Positions 1-7,795 of a stretch of DNA of 64,000 nt are shown here, piece by piece. Below the pieces are notes generated by a model that did no database searches, was not told the DNA's origin, and was given only the letters and a program-made list of their open reading frames with translations. The position numbers were made by a program, and so were the translations under genes. How positions within the stretch are numbered: position 1 is the first letter of the stretch; each line of letters starts with the position of its first letter. Source of the stretch: an uncultured Dyadobacter sp. GTDB taxonomy: Bacteria; Bacteroidota; Bacteroidia; Cytophagales; Spirosomataceae. The stretch spans positions 1 through 64,000 of the forward strand of contig NZ_CAMLSE010000022.1 of assembly GCF_946482605.1 (NCBI RefSeq). Reading direction: 5' to 3'.

Positions 1-1
1 T

Positions 2-118
2 CTGAAAGCATTGCTCGGCGACGGATTCAATACAACCGACTTTGTCGTAACGGTGTCAAATGGTTCAAAGGTGCAGGATAAGCTCATCGATGAAGATGGG
101 GTTGTTTCCAGCAAATAA
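2..118 (+). CDS. C-terminal end of an unidentified protein (partial)
   Basis: An open frame enters from the left edge and ends at a TAA at 116-118, giving the last 38 residues of a protein (ending in VVSSK). The fragment is polar and has no recognisable motif. A strong inverted repeat follows 22 bp after the stop, consistent with a real 3' end. Too little is present to name a family or say where the protein acts. Confidence 0.5.
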   Translation: MKALLGDGFNTTDFVVTVSNGSKVQDKLIDEDGVVSSK

Positions 119-140
119 ACCTATCAGACACTGACCAACG

Positions 141-168
141 CCGCCACACCCGGAAACAGGTGTGGCGG
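141..168 (+). terminator. 10-bp perfect stem-loop between the partial gene and the sigma gene
   Basis: CCGCCACACC (141-150) pairs perfectly with GGTGTGGCGG (159-168) across an 8-nt loop. It probably ends transcription of the upstream gene, although no T-run follows. The right arm contains the GTG at 162, the most upstream start for the sigma gene, so the hairpin would sequester that start if it is in the same transcript. Confidence 0.55.
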
Positions 169-740
169 TCAGACAATCTCGGACTTTGGACTTTCTGACC
201 TCATCATCATTGCTGGAACCGGAACTCATTGAAGGCTGTCGCCGCGGTGACGCGCGTAGTCAGGAGAAGCTGTTTCGTCACTTTTACGGGTTTGTGATGG
301 GGATTTGCCTGCGTTATGCCAACTCCCGCCAGCAGGCGCAGGAAATGCTGAACGACAGTTTTCTCAAAGTGTTTGAAAAAATCATCGTTACCGCCGACAT
401 CCAGGTCTTTCGGGCCTGGCTTCGGCGTATCGCGGTCAACACCGCGCTGGATCACTACCGAAAGGAAAAAAGACGTGCTGAATGGCTGGAAACCGGCGTC
501 GATGAAACGGAGCTGGCGGTGAACGAGGACGTGATCGACCGCATGTCGGCAGAAGATATCATCGGACTGTTGCAGGAAGTTCCGGAGACCTACCGTGTTG
601 TTTTCAACCTGTATGAAATCGAGGGGTACAGCCATCAGGAAATCGGGCAGATGTTGTCGCTGCCGGCAGCGACCAGCAGGACCTACCTGACGCGGGCCAA
701 ACAGCGTATGCAGTGGCTGTTAAGACAAAGAAACATGTAG
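162..740 (+). CDS. ECF-type RNA polymerase sigma factor
   Basis: A cytoplasmic sigma-70 family protein of up to 192 residues, normal for an ECF factor. Region 2 (about residues 25-100) includes the LNDSFLKVF stretch typical of region 2.2 and RAWLRRIAVNTALDHYR for promoter melting. Region 4 (about 130-185) has the helix-turn-helix EIEGYSHQEIGQMLSLPAATSRTYLTRAKQ. The start is uncertain. The GTG at 162 lies inside a stem-loop arm, and in-frame TTG codons at 186 and 210 would still leave both domains intact. The next gene begins 6 bp after the stop and encodes a membrane-anchored partner, probably its anti-sigma factor. The same gene pairing recurs near 28 kb. Confidence 0.85.
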   Translation: MAVRQSRTLDFLTSSSLLEPELIEGCRRGDARSQEKLFRHFYGFVMGICLRYANSRQQAQEMLNDSFLKVFEKIIVTADIQVFRAWLRRIAVNTALDHYRKEKRRAEWLETGVDETELAVNEDVIDRMSAEDIIGLLQEVPETYRVVFNLYEIEGYSHQEIGQMLSLPAATSRTYLTRAKQRMQWLLRQRNM

Positions 741-746
741 CACACC

Positions 747-1913
747 ATGGAAAAGAACGATTTTGCCCACAAACTCAAAGGCCGCCTCACCGGTTTCGAA
801 CCAGATGTTCCTTCGGATGCCTGGGCTGCTTTTGAAGCGCACAGACGTCAGAAAGACAGGAGGCCTTTTGCGGCATGGTGGCTCGTAGCGGCCGTCGTGC
901 TTCTTGCTGGCGGAGTCGGTGTGGGTGTCTGGCGGGGAAATGATGTCAAAAACAAGACCTTGCGTCCGGTTACCGCAGCACCGCACGTAATGCCTCCGCC
1001 TTTGAATACAGGAAAAGAACGGAGCGCCGAAATGTGGAAGCCGGGCCGGGAACACAGCATCGGGTCGAGAATTGTTGGGCATAAAGCATTGGTGAATAAG
1101 CGTTTAAATTTAGTGCAGGTTACGGATTCAATGCCGACAGTTCCTCCATCGGCAGCTGGCAGCTCGCTAGGTTTTTTGGAATCGTTGCCTTTCAGAAATC
1201 AGGCTGTTGGCTTGCAGTTACCTGGTATTAAAGCACCGGGAACACCGGCGCGTTCCATCGTTCGCCGTCGATATGCGTTGGAGCTCGGTGCCGGCCTTTT
1301 GTTTCAGACCAATTTTACTACCACATCACAAAACCGGTCTTTTCCGGGCCTGGTGCTCACAGCCGGTTTTCCGGTGACCAGGAAACTGTCCATCCGGACC
1401 GGTGTCGCTGCGGGGCGGTCTGTGGCCATGGTTGAAAACACGCTGCCGAAGCTGGGAGGAAGTGGTGTAAAGTGGCTCAACAAAGGCATTTACCGGTGGT
1501 GGAATGCGGATGTCCCGCTGGAAGTGCAATACGCCTTTATCCGAAAGCCACATGCTTCATGGTACGCGGCTATCGGTATGACCTCTTCTGTCCATTGGCG
1601 GGAGCATTACGAAGAGCAGTACAGGGACGATCGTACTATTCTCACGACGGTTGTGCTGGAAAATGGCGAGATCAGGGAAGTTGAAAGCGTCGTAACGCAG
1701 ATCGAAAATCGCACAGGCGACTCGCAGGGAGGGCCTCAATGGCGGCCATTCACGTTTCTCAATGCATCCGTGGGCGTTCAGCGACAGTTTTCCCCAGGAA
1801 TATTCATCCTGGCAGAACCATACGTCAGATACCCGGTTGGTGGAGTTACCAGCAGACACCTGAAATTCACTTCGCTGGGCATTCAGCTGAAAGTTTCCTT
1901 TCATCGTCCGTGA
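747..1913 (+). CDS. Membrane-anchored protein with outer-membrane-like C-terminal domain, putative anti-sigma partner
   Basis: 388 residues. A short cytoplasmic segment (1-41, with a GFEPDVPSDAWAAFE motif) precedes one hydrophobic helix (about 42-62). A low-complexity linker follows, then about 220 residues of alternating polar/aromatic strands resembling the outer-membrane beta-barrel proteins of Bacteroidota (LELGAGLLFQTNF; AEPYVRYPVGG; TSLGIQLKVSF at the end). Position directly behind an ECF sigma gene suggests an anti-sigma or envelope-sensing role; that is inference. It has no FecR domain. A single inner-membrane helix followed by a barrel-like domain is topologically odd. The protein at 28358-29698 has the same architecture. 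Confidence 0.6.
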   Translation: MEKNDFAHKLKGRLTGFEPDVPSDAWAAFEAHRRQKDRRPFAAWWLVAAVVLLAGGVGVGVWRGNDVKNKTLRPVTAAPHVMPPPLNTGKERSAEMWKPGREHSIGSRIVGHKALVNKRLNLVQVTDSMPTVPPSAAGSSLGFLESLPFRNQAVGLQLPGIKAPGTPARSIVRRRYALELGAGLLFQTNFTTTSQNRSFPGLVLTAGFPVTRKLSIRTGVAAGRSVAMVENTLPKLGGSGVKWLNKGIYRWWNADVPLEVQYAFIRKPHASWYAAIGMTSSVHWREHYEEQYRDDRTILTTVVLENGEIREVESVVTQIENRTGDSQGGPQWRPFTFLNASVGVQRQFSPGIFILAEPYVRYPVGGVTSRHLKFTSLGIQLKVSFHRP

Positions 1914-1937
1914 CTTCCGGGGAAATGCAAATAAAAT

Positions 1938-1964
1938 GGGGCTGCCTCCCTACAAGGCAGCCCC
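1938..1964. terminator. Stem-loop between convergent genes
   Basis: GGGGCTGCCT (1938-1947) pairs perfectly with AGGCAGCCCC (1955-1964) across a 7-nt loop. It lies 24 bp after the stop of the barrel-type gene and before the 3' end of the leftward dioxygenase gene, so it probably serves the rightward transcript and possibly both. There is no clean T-run on either side. Confidence 0.65.
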
Positions 1965-2007
1965 GGTCATTGAGCGTGTGTAACAAATATCAGGAATTCA
2001 GGAATAG

Positions 2008-2895
2008 TCAATGCAGCGGGTCAAAGAGGAGGGGAAAGAATTGCCCCTGAAGTTTCTCTCCTTTGGGAACAACAGGCACGCCGTCCAGCAGCGGATTGTT
2101 CGTATCGGAAGCAGTACCGTCGGCAAAAACATTGATCACGAATGCACGCCGGGATCTTTCCGACTTGTTCTCGTATGAGCCGTGCACCATCAGCGGATGG
2201 TGAAATGTCCCATATCCCCGTTTCATTTCAATGGGGATAGGTTTGAATTCGGCCTTCTGGTCGTCAGTAAGGTATTGCATTAGTCCTTCCATGTCGCCGG
2301 CGAGTTCAGGTTTGTCGAGCAGGCCCCAGCGATGGCTTTTGGGTACATAATAAAGGCATCCGTTTTCGATCAGCGAATCGTCGAGGCCGGTCCAGCAGGT
2401 AAGATGCTGCATTGGAATCGAGCGTGTCCAATAGGAATAATCCTGGTGCCACGCCACGACGCCGCCATGACGGGCAGGTTTACAAAACAGCTGGTCGTGC
2501 CAGAACCGTACCGCTTTTCCACCCAGCAACTGGCTGGCTGCCATCACGAATGCAGGATTCCAGAGCACATCGTGAAAACCGTCCGTGACGCGCCAGGCGC
2601 CCAATGCGTGCAGCAGTACGGCATTTGGGTCCAATGATTCGTTGGAATGAAATTCATAATACAAATGATGTCCGGGGTGCGTCGGATCAGTAGTGACGGC
2701 TAGTTCTTCTCTCAGGATTTCTACCTGCCGGTCATTCAGCAATTTAATGTTGGACAAATAGCCGTTTTCGTGGTAAAATGCTACCTGCTCATCGGTAAGT
2801 CGGTACTGCTCCCATTCTTCGGGAGTAGAGGGTTGTTTGAAAAGGTCGGAGACCAATTCGTGGTATCTGGAAAGGTCCCGGGTCGCTACTTCCAT
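2008..2895 (-). CDS. Phytanoyl-CoA dioxygenase (PhyH) family protein
   Basis: A predicted Fe(II)/2-oxoglutarate-dependent oxygenase of 295 residues. The metal-binding triad is visible: HxD at about residues 150-152 (AWHQDYSYW) and a distal His near 238 (HHPLMVHGSYENKS), followed by Arg residues near 249-250 suited to binding 2-oxoglutarate. No signal peptide is seen, so it is probably cytoplasmic. An upstream in-frame start exists at 2973, but the ATG at 2895 gives the conserved beginning and leaves room for a promoter. It is divergent from an AraC-type gene with a cupin sensor domain, which probably controls it. The hydroxylation substrate cannot be told from sequence. Confidence 0.82.
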   Translation of the reverse strand: MEVATRDLSRYHELVSDLFKQPSTPEEWEQYRLTDEQVAFYHENGYLSNIKLLNDRQVEILREELAVTTDPTHPGHHLYYEFHSNESLDPNAVLLHALGAWRVTDGFHDVLWNPAFVMAASQLLGGKAVRFWHDQLFCKPARHGGVVAWHQDYSYWTRSIPMQHLTCWTGLDDSLIENGCLYYVPKSHRWGLLDKPELAGDMEGLMQYLTDDQKAEFKPIPIEMKRGYGTFHHPLMVHGSYENKSERSRRAFVINVFADGTASDTNNPLLDGVPVVPKGEKLQGQFFPLLFDPLH

Positions 2896-2955
2896 GTGTA
2901 TGTGAGGTTGTGATAGTGTCGAATGCAAATATGGCCGAACAGATCGGTATTCAGA

Positions 2956-2989
2956 TTTGCTGATTTTGACCAATAAATAACTTATTTTG
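2956..2989 (+). promoter_or_regulatory. Candidate Bacteroidota promoter for the AraC gene
   Basis: TTTG at 2956-2959 and TTATTTTG at 2982-2989, 22 bp apart, match the TTTG / TAnnTTTG consensus except for one base in the -7 box and a slightly long spacer. The ATG follows 65 bp later. Confidence 0.35.
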
Positions 2990-3054
2990 TAATCTTATCG
3001 GTGCGTTGGCTGATTATAGCGTCCAAATAGGTTACAATCAATAAGGTAAATCTG

Positions 3055-3918
3055 ATGAAAGCGCAGTTTGAAGCATTTACGCCGCTCCCTGAATCGTCGT
3101 TTCGGATCTTCGGATATGAGGTCGCGGAATTCGATGCGCCCTGGCATTACCATCCCGAATACGAGCTCACGGTTATCCTGAAAAGCCGGGGGATCCGTTA
3201 TGTCGGCAACAGTATGGAGAGTTTTGAAGCCGGCGACCTGGTGTTACTCGGACCGAACCTGCCGCATTGCTGGAAAAATACATCTGATCATGCCGGATGT
3301 GCGAGTTCGATCGTCGCGCAATGGCCCGAGCAGCTTTTGGGGAGCGGGTGGCTGGATGTGCCGGAACTCAAATCTGTAAAGCGATTGCTGCAACTGGCCG
3401 GACAGGGTATCCGGTTTGATCAGGAGATATCGGCACGCGTGAAGCCCGTACTTATCGAAATGCTGCAAATGCAGCCATTTGCCCGGTTGTTACGGTTTAT
3501 GGAGGTATTGGAACTATTGGCCGGTGCTAAAAACGTCCACTTTTTGTGTGAGCAGGGATTTGCGTACCCGCTTAATTATGAAGACAATCAGCGTATTAAC
3601 ACGGTGTATAACCACATTCGCGAGCATTATGCGGAGCGCATTACGCTCGCGAATGTGTCGGCACTGGTACATATGAACGAAGAGGCGTTTTCCCGCTTTT
3701 TCAGCAGGATCATGCAAAAACCATTGTTTACTTTTCTGAATGAATATCGCATTAACATGGCCTCCAAAATGCTCATCGAAACCGATATGCAGGTGGCTGA
3801 GATAGGCTACGCATGCGGATACGAGAGCCTGCCGTTCTTTTTCAGGCAATTCCGCAAGTTTGGCGGCGTTACTCCTGCCACTTACCGCAAGCAATTCCGC
3901 TCCACCGGGGGAGTCTGA
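3055..3918 (+). CDS. AraC family transcriptional regulator with cupin sensor domain
   Basis: 287 residues. The N-terminal cupin-like domain (about 1-130) has the metal/sugar-binding-type stretch WHYHPEYELTVIL near residue 30 and a DLVLLGPNLPHCW turn. The C-terminal double helix-turn-helix (about 185-285) ends in the family signature GYACGYESLPFFFRQFRKFGGVTPATYRKQ, split here across the second HTH. Such proteins usually sense a small sugar-like ligand in the cytoplasm. Divergent placement from the PhyH-type dioxygenase suggests it regulates that gene. It is convergent with the next gene, with only 15 bp between stops and no terminator seen. Confidence 0.88.
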   Translation: MKAQFEAFTPLPESSFRIFGYEVAEFDAPWHYHPEYELTVILKSRGIRYVGNSMESFEAGDLVLLGPNLPHCWKNTSDHAGCASSIVAQWPEQLLGSGWLDVPELKSVKRLLQLAGQGIRFDQEISARVKPVLIEMLQMQPFARLLRFMEVLELLAGAKNVHFLCEQGFAYPLNYEDNQRINTVYNHIREHYAERITLANVSALVHMNEEAFSRFFSRIMQKPLFTFLNEYRINMASKMLIETDMQVAEIGYACGYESLPFFFRQFRKFGGVTPATYRKQFRSTGGV

Positions 3919-3933
3919 GAAAATCACCGCGTG

Positions 3934-4434
3934 TTATCTGGCTTTCGCAAATGTTTTGAGTCGTTTTGCATCGAAAGTCACCTCCACTTTGGCCCCCCCT
4001 GAACCGGATTGGTCGAACCGCAAGGTCCCTGACAGCTGATCCGGGGTATCCGTGGTCAGTGTGAGCTCTTCATTTTGCACCGTGCCCGAGTACTGGACGA
4101 GCTGTTTGTTGAGACTAAGCCAGTAAAGCAGGCGCGGGGCGGCATCGAGATCGACCTGCAGACCTTCGATGTACTGATCCACGCAGTTCATGGCATTGCA
4201 CGATTTGATCTTATCGTCGAGACTGGTTGCGGTGAAGATCAGCCTCCGGATTTTCTTTTTGTCGTCGAATGCATCAGGACCTGTAACGAAATGCACAAAT
4301 TTCAGATCTGTTTCAAAGGACTTGCTGCCGGTTTTGTAAGTCATTTTTCCTTTGGAAGGCTCCGTGCCGTTCACGAAGGCAAAAAGACACAACGGAAGAA
4401 TCCAGGCGGGAACGTAATGGTTCGTCATTTTCAT
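3934..4434 (-). CDS. Small secreted protein of unknown function
   Basis: 166 residues with an N-terminal signal-like segment (HYVPAWILPLCLFAFVNG) and no lipobox Cys, so it is probably periplasmic or secreted. The body is predicted beta-rich (KMTYKTGSKSFETDLKF; GTLRFDQSGSGGAKVEVTF). Two Cys residues five apart (KSCNAMNCVDQ) could form a disulfide after export. A second ATG two codons in could also be the start. No family was recognised, and neighbours give no functional hint. Confidence 0.6.
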   Translation of the reverse strand: MKMTNHYVPAWILPLCLFAFVNGTEPSKGKMTYKTGSKSFETDLKFVHFVTGPDAFDDKKKIRRLIFTATSLDDKIKSCNAMNCVDQYIEGLQVDLDAAPRLLYWLSLNKQLVQYSGTVQNEELTLTTDTPDQLSGTLRFDQSGSGGAKVEVTFDAKRLKTFAKAR

Positions 4435-4474
4435 CGGGGGTTTCGTTTAGGTTCGAATGCGTATCTTGGTATGT

Positions 4475-4506
4475 AAAAGGTATAAAGAAATCTTTTTATA
4501 GTTCAA
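4475..4506 (-). promoter_or_regulatory. Candidate promoter for the secreted-protein gene
   Basis: On the minus strand, TTG (4506-4504) is followed after 21 bp by TACCTTTT (4482-4475), one base from TAnnTTTG. The start codon lies about 40 bp downstream. The match is weak. Confidence 0.3.
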
Positions 4507-4587
4507 TAAATAATATTCATCGAGGCTTTTTTTAAGATAAAAGAATTTTTTATTTTCGTGCTTTCATCACTTAACTCACACTTATAC

Positions 4588-4785
4588 ATGGAATTTACTG
4601 ATTTTCTGTCCACTGCCATTTTAGTCGGCGCTGCCGCTTTGCTCATCTTTAAGCTGGGCCGTTCTGCTTACAATTTATTTTTCGGAGACATTATCCTTAC
4701 CAACCCCAAAAACGGCAAGTCGGTGAGGCTGGGCAGGCATTATCGCAGAGGTTTAGCGCAAGAGCTTCAGGACATGCTGGATTAA
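4588..4785 (+). CDS. Small single-pass membrane protein, unknown function
   Basis: 65 residues from the ATG at 4588; a GTG at 4558 would add ten residues before it. One hydrophobic helix (FLSTAILVGAAALLIFKLG, about residues 6-24) is followed by a basic cytoplasmic-looking tail (SVRLGRHYRRGLAQELQDML). Its stop codon overlaps the start of the next gene (TAATG), so the two are translationally coupled. The family is not recognised. Real-gene status rests on the coupling, a long AT-rich leader and a plausible membrane topology. Confidence 0.5.
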   Translation: MEFTDFLSTAILVGAAALLIFKLGRSAYNLFFGDIILTNPKNGKSVRLGRHYRRGLAQELQDMLD

Positions 4786-5156
4786 TGCCCGCCAGACGCA
4801 AATTGCCGGTGCCTTACGAGAAAAGTAAGGCTATCGCGACGATTACGACCATTCTAAGTACTTTGATATTTAAATTCCCGGAAGGACTTCTGAAAGACAG
4901 CCTCCTGATATTGGTAGGGTTTCTCAGCTATCTCACCTATCATGTCGTGGTGCTTGCCAAACGTCTCATCTTTCGTGAGTTCAGCGGCTGGCTTTCTTTG
5001 CTGCTCACAGAAAAGCGTGTGAACAAATATCTCCATGAACTCAAAGAGGAGAGAGGCAAACCCGACACTTCGGCAGAACGTTTGTTGGAAATCAACTGCG
5101 AAGTCAAAAAGTTTCGTGAGGTACTGATCCGCAAAAGGCTCGATCAGCTGGATTAA
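4785..5156 (+). CDS. Small membrane protein, unknown function
   Basis: 123 residues, overlapping the previous stop by one base. Hydrophobic stretches around residues 16-32 (AIATITTILSTLIFKF) and 38-60 (DSLLILVGFLSYLTYHVVVLA) suggest one or two membrane helices. The C-terminal 50 residues are highly charged and helical (VNKYLHELKEERGKP; LEINCEVKKFREVLIRKRL), perhaps a coiled coil. Coupling to the preceding single-pass protein suggests that the pair forms a small membrane complex. No known family was recognised. Confidence 0.5.
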   Translation: MPARRKLPVPYEKSKAIATITTILSTLIFKFPEGLLKDSLLILVGFLSYLTYHVVVLAKRLIFREFSGWLSLLLTEKRVNKYLHELKEERGKPDTSAERLLEINCEVKKFREVLIRKRLDQLD

Positions 5157-5319
5157 ACCGCCTGCGTATATAGGTGGATGTGCGCCTCAATAGTGACTTT
5201 GTGACGTAAGGTTACAGTATTCTGAGTAAATAATTAAAAAAAAGTGCTTAGCCGAGTAGTAAACTTCGGGTAAGTCCCTGTAATCTGTATATCCATTTCC
5301 TAAATCAAATATCACGTAC

Positions 5320-6783
5320 ATGGAAAAAAAGAATACCGTTCAAAAGCAGTCTTCTTCTTCGCGAAGGGATTTCATCAAAGCGGCCGCGGGTACTGCCGCA
5401 GGTTTTATGATCGTTCCCCGCCACGTGCTGGGCAAAGGATACGTGGCTCCCAGCGATAAGCTGATTGTTGCAGGTGTAGGTGTGGGTGGAAAAGGAACGT
5501 CCGACCTGGCCAATTTCGCCAAAAGCGGTAAAGCAGATATTGCCTATCTGTGTGATGTGGATGACAGACGTGCAGTCACCTCCGTTAAGAACTTTCCGCA
5601 GGCAAAATATTACAAAGACTGGCGGGAAATGTTTGAAAAGGAATCCAAAAATTTCGATGCCGTTTCGGTTTCAACACCCGACCATACGCACGCGGTCGTC
5701 GCAATGGGCGCGATGCAGCTGGGTAAGCACGTGTATGTGCAGAAGCCTATGACGCATGATATTTACGAAGCACGCATGCTGACGGAAGCCGCTGAGAAGC
5801 ACAAAGTGGTAACTCAGATGGGTAATCAGGGCTCATCCGGCGATGGTGTACGCCAGCTGCACGAATGGTACGATGCCGGCGTGATTGGTAATGTGCATAC
5901 GGTTTACATCTGGACGAACCGGCCGATCTGGCCACAGGGCATTCCCTGGCCATCAGACAAGCCGGCGGTTCCCAAGGAGCTGGACTGGAACCTCTGGCTG
6001 GGTACGGCTCCCTACAAGGATTATGTAGAAAACCTGATCCCCGGAAGCTGGCGCGGATGGTGGGATTATGGTACCGGCGCATTGGGAGATCTGGGATGCC
6101 ACCTCATGGAGGCGCCCTTCCGTGTGCTGGATCTTAAATATGCGGTGGATATGCAGGCCAGTGTGGGCAGTGTTTTCACGGCATTCGGTAAGCGCGGTAT
6201 CTTCCCCGACAGCTGCCCGCCATCGAGCCACGCGACATTAACTTTCCCAAAAACATCCAAGACCAAAGGCCAGGTAACGATGCATTGGATGGATGGCGGC
6301 ATCAAACCCGAACGCCCCGAGGAACTCGGCCCCAACGAACTATTCGGTGATGGTAACAGCGGTATCCTTTTTGTAGGTACCAAAGGCAAGATGATGGCGA
6401 GTGAATACGCGGCGAACCCGCGCCTGTTGCCGCTTTCGCGTATGGAAGAGGTGAAGGTGAAGCAAAAGTTTGCCCGCGTTCCCGGTTCAGCGGATGGCCA
6501 CTATGCGCAATGGGTGGAAGGCTGCATTGCCGGTTATGGTAAGATGGAGCTCAGCTCGCCTTTCGAAAGGGCGGGTCCGCTTACGGAGGCAATCCTGATG
6601 GCAAACCTGGCGATCCGCGGTGCAGATCTACCGAAACCGCGTGCAACCGGTAACGGATTCGACTATCCGGGATCGAACCTGAAAATGCTTTGGGATGCGA
6701 AGAATATGAAGGTAACCAACTACGACGAGGTGAACCAGTGGGTGAAACGCAACTATCGCGAAGGGTGGAGCCTGGGTGTTTAA
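5320..6783 (+). CDS. Tat-exported Gfo/Idh/MocA family oxidoreductase
   Basis: 487 residues. A twin-arginine signal (SSRRDFIKAAAG, Arg15-Arg16) indicates folded export. The Rossmann domain follows (GVGVGGKG near residues 52-59), and the catalytic Lys motif appears as QKP at 141-143 (GKHVYVQKPMTHD) in place of the usual EKP. The C-terminal GFO/IDH alpha/beta domain completes the protein. Exported members of this family often hold NAD(P) tightly and act on sugars or polyols; the substrate here is unknown. It converges on the amidohydrolase/dehydrogenase gene run, with a shared terminator between them. Unlike the homologue at 29846 it has no D-x-x-T-G-A-T motif. Confidence 0.85.
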   Translation: MEKKNTVQKQSSSSRRDFIKAAAGTAAGFMIVPRHVLGKGYVAPSDKLIVAGVGVGGKGTSDLANFAKSGKADIAYLCDVDDRRAVTSVKNFPQAKYYKDWREMFEKESKNFDAVSVSTPDHTHAVVAMGAMQLGKHVYVQKPMTHDIYEARMLTEAAEKHKVVTQMGNQGSSGDGVRQLHEWYDAGVIGNVHTVYIWTNRPIWPQGIPWPSDKPAVPKELDWNLWLGTAPYKDYVENLIPGSWRGWWDYGTGALGDLGCHLMEAPFRVLDLKYAVDMQASVGSVFTAFGKRGIFPDSCPPSSHATLTFPKTSKTKGQVTMHWMDGGIKPERPEELGPNELFGDGNSGILFVGTKGKMMASEYAANPRLLPLSRMEEVKVKQKFARVPGSADGHYAQWVEGCIAGYGKMELSSPFERAGPLTEAILMANLAIRGADLPKPRATGNGFDYPGSNLKMLWDAKNMKVTNYDEVNQWVKRNYREGWSLGV

Positions 6784-6804
6784 GAGGTTATTGAAAGCGT
6801 GAAA

Positions 6805-6837
6805 AAATGCCCTCCGGTTCAATATCGGGGGGCATTT
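6805..6837. terminator. Bidirectional intrinsic terminator
   Basis: AAATGCCC (6805-6812) pairs with GGGCATTT (6830-6837), extended inward by T-G, C-G and C-G pairs. A T-rich tail (GTTTTAT) follows on the plus strand and a T6 run on the minus strand. It sits between the convergent oxidoreductase and amidohydrolase genes. Confidence 0.85.
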
Positions 6838-6840
6838 GTT

Positions 6841-7794
6841 TTATAACCTGAAAAGCTTCTTCGCATTGCCATACAGGATCTTTCGCTCGATAGCCTTCGA
6901 TGCGGACAGCTTCCTGATTTCCAGGATCGTTTGAGAGCCCTGACATTTTTCGCCGGAGCCGATGTGATCGTCGCAGTCGCTGCCGTAGAGCAGTTTGTCC
7001 TGATGCCGTTGGAGGAAGTCACGGGCGTGGTCCTCATCACGGGTCATGGAAAGCAGCCCCGATCCGGCGGACATATCTCCGTACATATTGGGGAAGTCGC
7101 TGAGCAGGCGGTCGGTAAGGCCGCCGGGGGTAACTTTGGTTTTGGGGTAAAGAATGCTTTGGTCGCCGTGGTTCTTATCGATATTAGCCCACCACGTTTG
7201 CGCGTGGCCGATGAAATTCACCCTGTGGTACTTTTCGAGCATTTTCGGGAAACGTTCAAAATTGTAATTGAACATCTGGAATTGCCAATGCATCAAAACG
7301 GGCACCTGGTAATCCTCGGCAAGCTTGTAAATGAGCTGCATTTCCATGCTGTCACAGTCGAGCCCGAATTTCAGTTCACCAATCACCACACCACCCATTT
7401 TGAGATACTTTTCAATTTCCTTTACCGCGTCCGGCAGATCGGGGACCTCATTGGCGCCAAAGGTGAATTCGTGCGGATATTTTTGAGCAATGGCATGGCA
7501 GACTTCGTTGCCGGTGCATTTGGCTTGCAACCCGTTGGTTTTTCCCATGTGCGTCGACATGCCGAATGCAGGCGTGCCGGCCGGGAGGAGGATGGTTTGC
7601 GTAATGCCCATGGCCCGCTGGTGCGCAACCAGCACGTCGTGCGGGCGGCCTGCGTAGTCGGTGTGCTGGTGAATGTCGATGATCGGTTCCGCCGCCCTGG
7701 CCGCCGGGGCGTGTGTGCCGCCGAGAAGCAATGCGCCGGTTCCGGCGAGAAATTCGCGTCTGGTCAGGTGGGCGTTATGACAAGCCATGGTCAT
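6841..7794 (-). CDS. Tat-exported metal-dependent amidohydrolase (Amidohydro_2 type)
   Basis: 317 residues. A twin-arginine signal (TRREFLAGTG) is followed by a TIM-barrel hydrolase with the expected metal and catalytic residues: D40-I-H42-Q-H44, Glu140 (GELKFG), His169 (LMHW), His197 (FIGHAQ) and Asp272 (LLYGSD). ACMSD-like members of this group decarboxylate or hydrolyse cyclic acids or lactones; the substrate here is unknown. It starts 1 bp after the stop of the double-domain amidohydrolase gene and is last in a leftward four-gene run (dehydrogenase, HiPIP, amidohydrolase, amidohydrolase). An oxidase-then-lactonase sequence of steps is a reasonable inference. Confidence 0.82.
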   Translation of the reverse strand: MTMACHNAHLTRREFLAGTGALLLGGTHAPAARAAEPIIDIHQHTDYAGRPHDVLVAHQRAMGITQTILLPAGTPAFGMSTHMGKTNGLQAKCTGNEVCHAIAQKYPHEFTFGANEVPDLPDAVKEIEKYLKMGGVVIGELKFGLDCDSMEMQLIYKLAEDYQVPVLMHWQFQMFNYNFERFPKMLEKYHRVNFIGHAQTWWANIDKNHGDQSILYPKTKVTPGGLTDRLLSDFPNMYGDMSAGSGLLSMTRDEDHARDFLQRHQDKLLYGSDCDDHIGSGEKCQGSQTILEIRKLSASKAIERKILYGNAKKLFRL

Positions 7795-7795
7795 G

